64,000 nt of DNA, taken from DATBGZ01 sp036557785. GTDB taxonomy: Bacteria; Actinomycetota; Actinomycetes; Mycobacteriales; Micromonosporaceae. The notes under the pieces were generated by a model that saw only the letters and a program-made list of their open reading frames with translations, was not told where the DNA came from and did no database searches. The stretch is taken from NCBI GenBank assembly GCA_036557785.1, contig DATBGZ010000015.1, positions 1 to 64,000 on the forward strand. The letters are read 5' to 3'. The translations under genes and the position numbers were made by a program. Of this stretch, positions 63,689 through 64,000 are shown one piece after another; the stretch's first letter is position 1; each line of letters begins with the position of its first letter.

Positions 63689-64000
63689 TCAGGCGAGGAC
63701 TTTCATCGCCTCCTGCACCCCGCTCGCCCGCACCGGGACGCCCGCCGCAGTAAGCCCCATCTCGACGCCGCTCAGAGCTCCCACGAGCGCAAGGGGCCCG
63801 AGACTCCCGAGATGGCCGATGCGGATGGTCCGATCTGCCAGGATGCCGAGTCCGGCGCCCAGCGACATGTCGAACCGGTCGTGCACGAGCTGCCGAAATC
63901 GGGGAGCGTCGACGGACTCCGGCAGCATGACGGCCGTGACAGTGTTGGAGTACTCGGCCGGGTCCGCGCAGACCACGTCCAGCCCCCACGCGAACACCGC
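63689..64000 (-). CDS. Serine/alanine-glyoxylate aminotransferase, C-terminal part
   Basis: 104 codons of a gene entering from the right edge. VVCADPAEYSNTVTAVMLPE, FRQLVHDRFDMSLGAGLGIL, DRTIRIGHLGSLGPLALVGA, LSGVEMGLTAAGVPV match the C-terminal domain of PLP-dependent class V aminotransferases of the SGAT/AGT group. These transfer amino groups to glyoxylate, giving glycine. The catalytic Lys lies outside the window. Fits the glyoxylate theme of the region. Confidence 0.85.
   Translation of the reverse strand, partial: AVFAWGLDVVCADPAEYSNTVTAVMLPESVDAPRFRQLVHDRFDMSLGAGLGILADRTIRIGHLGSLGPLALVGALSGVEMGLTAAGVPVRASGVQEAMKVLA

Overview
High-GC, GC3-rich chromosomal DNA from a filamentous actinomycete, probably Micromonosporaceae or a relative (inference from base composition, DUF222/HNH, SARP, LLM-F420, CsoR/CstR and Acg-type genes; no rRNA or tRNA marker is present). 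No CRISPR array, prophage or intact insertion sequence was seen. Many gene pairs overlap by ATGA/GTGA/TGATG, so operon structure is readable.

Layout. (1) 0-17 kb, housekeeping and accessory genes: a partial DUF222 gene; an acyltransferase; a CstR-type persulfide module (16-bp palindromic operator, CoA-disulfide reductase-rhodanese fusion, C36/C65 regulator, small CxxC protein); an Acg-like nitroreductase; an adenylyltransferase-like protein; an ABC exporter divergent from a two-component system; a hydrolase, OsmC and FAD oxidoreductase run; a DUF1059 protein; a SARP-like regulator; TrmO; and a methyltransferase with a degenerate kinase-like N-terminus. (2) 16-19.5 kb, Leloir genes galT / deoR-galK plus a beta-galactosidase (GH42) remnant. 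(3) 19.7-32.3 kb, a polysaccharide utilisation locus for uronate-containing glycans: a DeoR/LacI hybrid repressor and heparinase II/III-type lyase on the minus strand, divergent from DUF2264, an ABC importer (binding protein and two permeases), YesL-like, GH88, IolB/KduI and KduD. Logic: import of oligosaccharides, intracellular cleavage to unsaturated uronate, isomerisation by the IolB-family enzyme, reduction by KduD to 2-keto-3-deoxygluconate. (4) 32.4-42.3 kb, a patchwork of orphans and decay: FAD oxidoreductase, truncated TetR, LLM oxidoreductase, EAL-domain remnant, small hypotheticals, a DUF4268 gene with an internal deletion, and relaxase/MobC genes of a mobilisable element.

(5) 42.4-64 kb, a sugar-acid/glyoxylate catabolic region. 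A minus-strand operon (E1beta, E1alpha, DppB, DppC, SDR, enolase-superfamily dehydratase) diverges from an IclR gene followed by DppD, DppF, a 2-hydroxyacid dehydrogenase, a tartrate/D-malate dehydrogenase-like enzyme, GntR, glycerate 2-kinase and a DppA-type binding protein; then IclR diverging from malate synthase, and at the right edge a serine/alanine-glyoxylate aminotransferase. Together they look like uptake of an acidic C4-C6 compound and its conversion to glyoxylate and glycerate; the substrate is not known. Between malate synthase and the aminotransferase (61.2-63.3 kb) lies a cluster of broken genes (DUF1905, GntR-FCD, DUF4143 ATPase, IS110 transposase).
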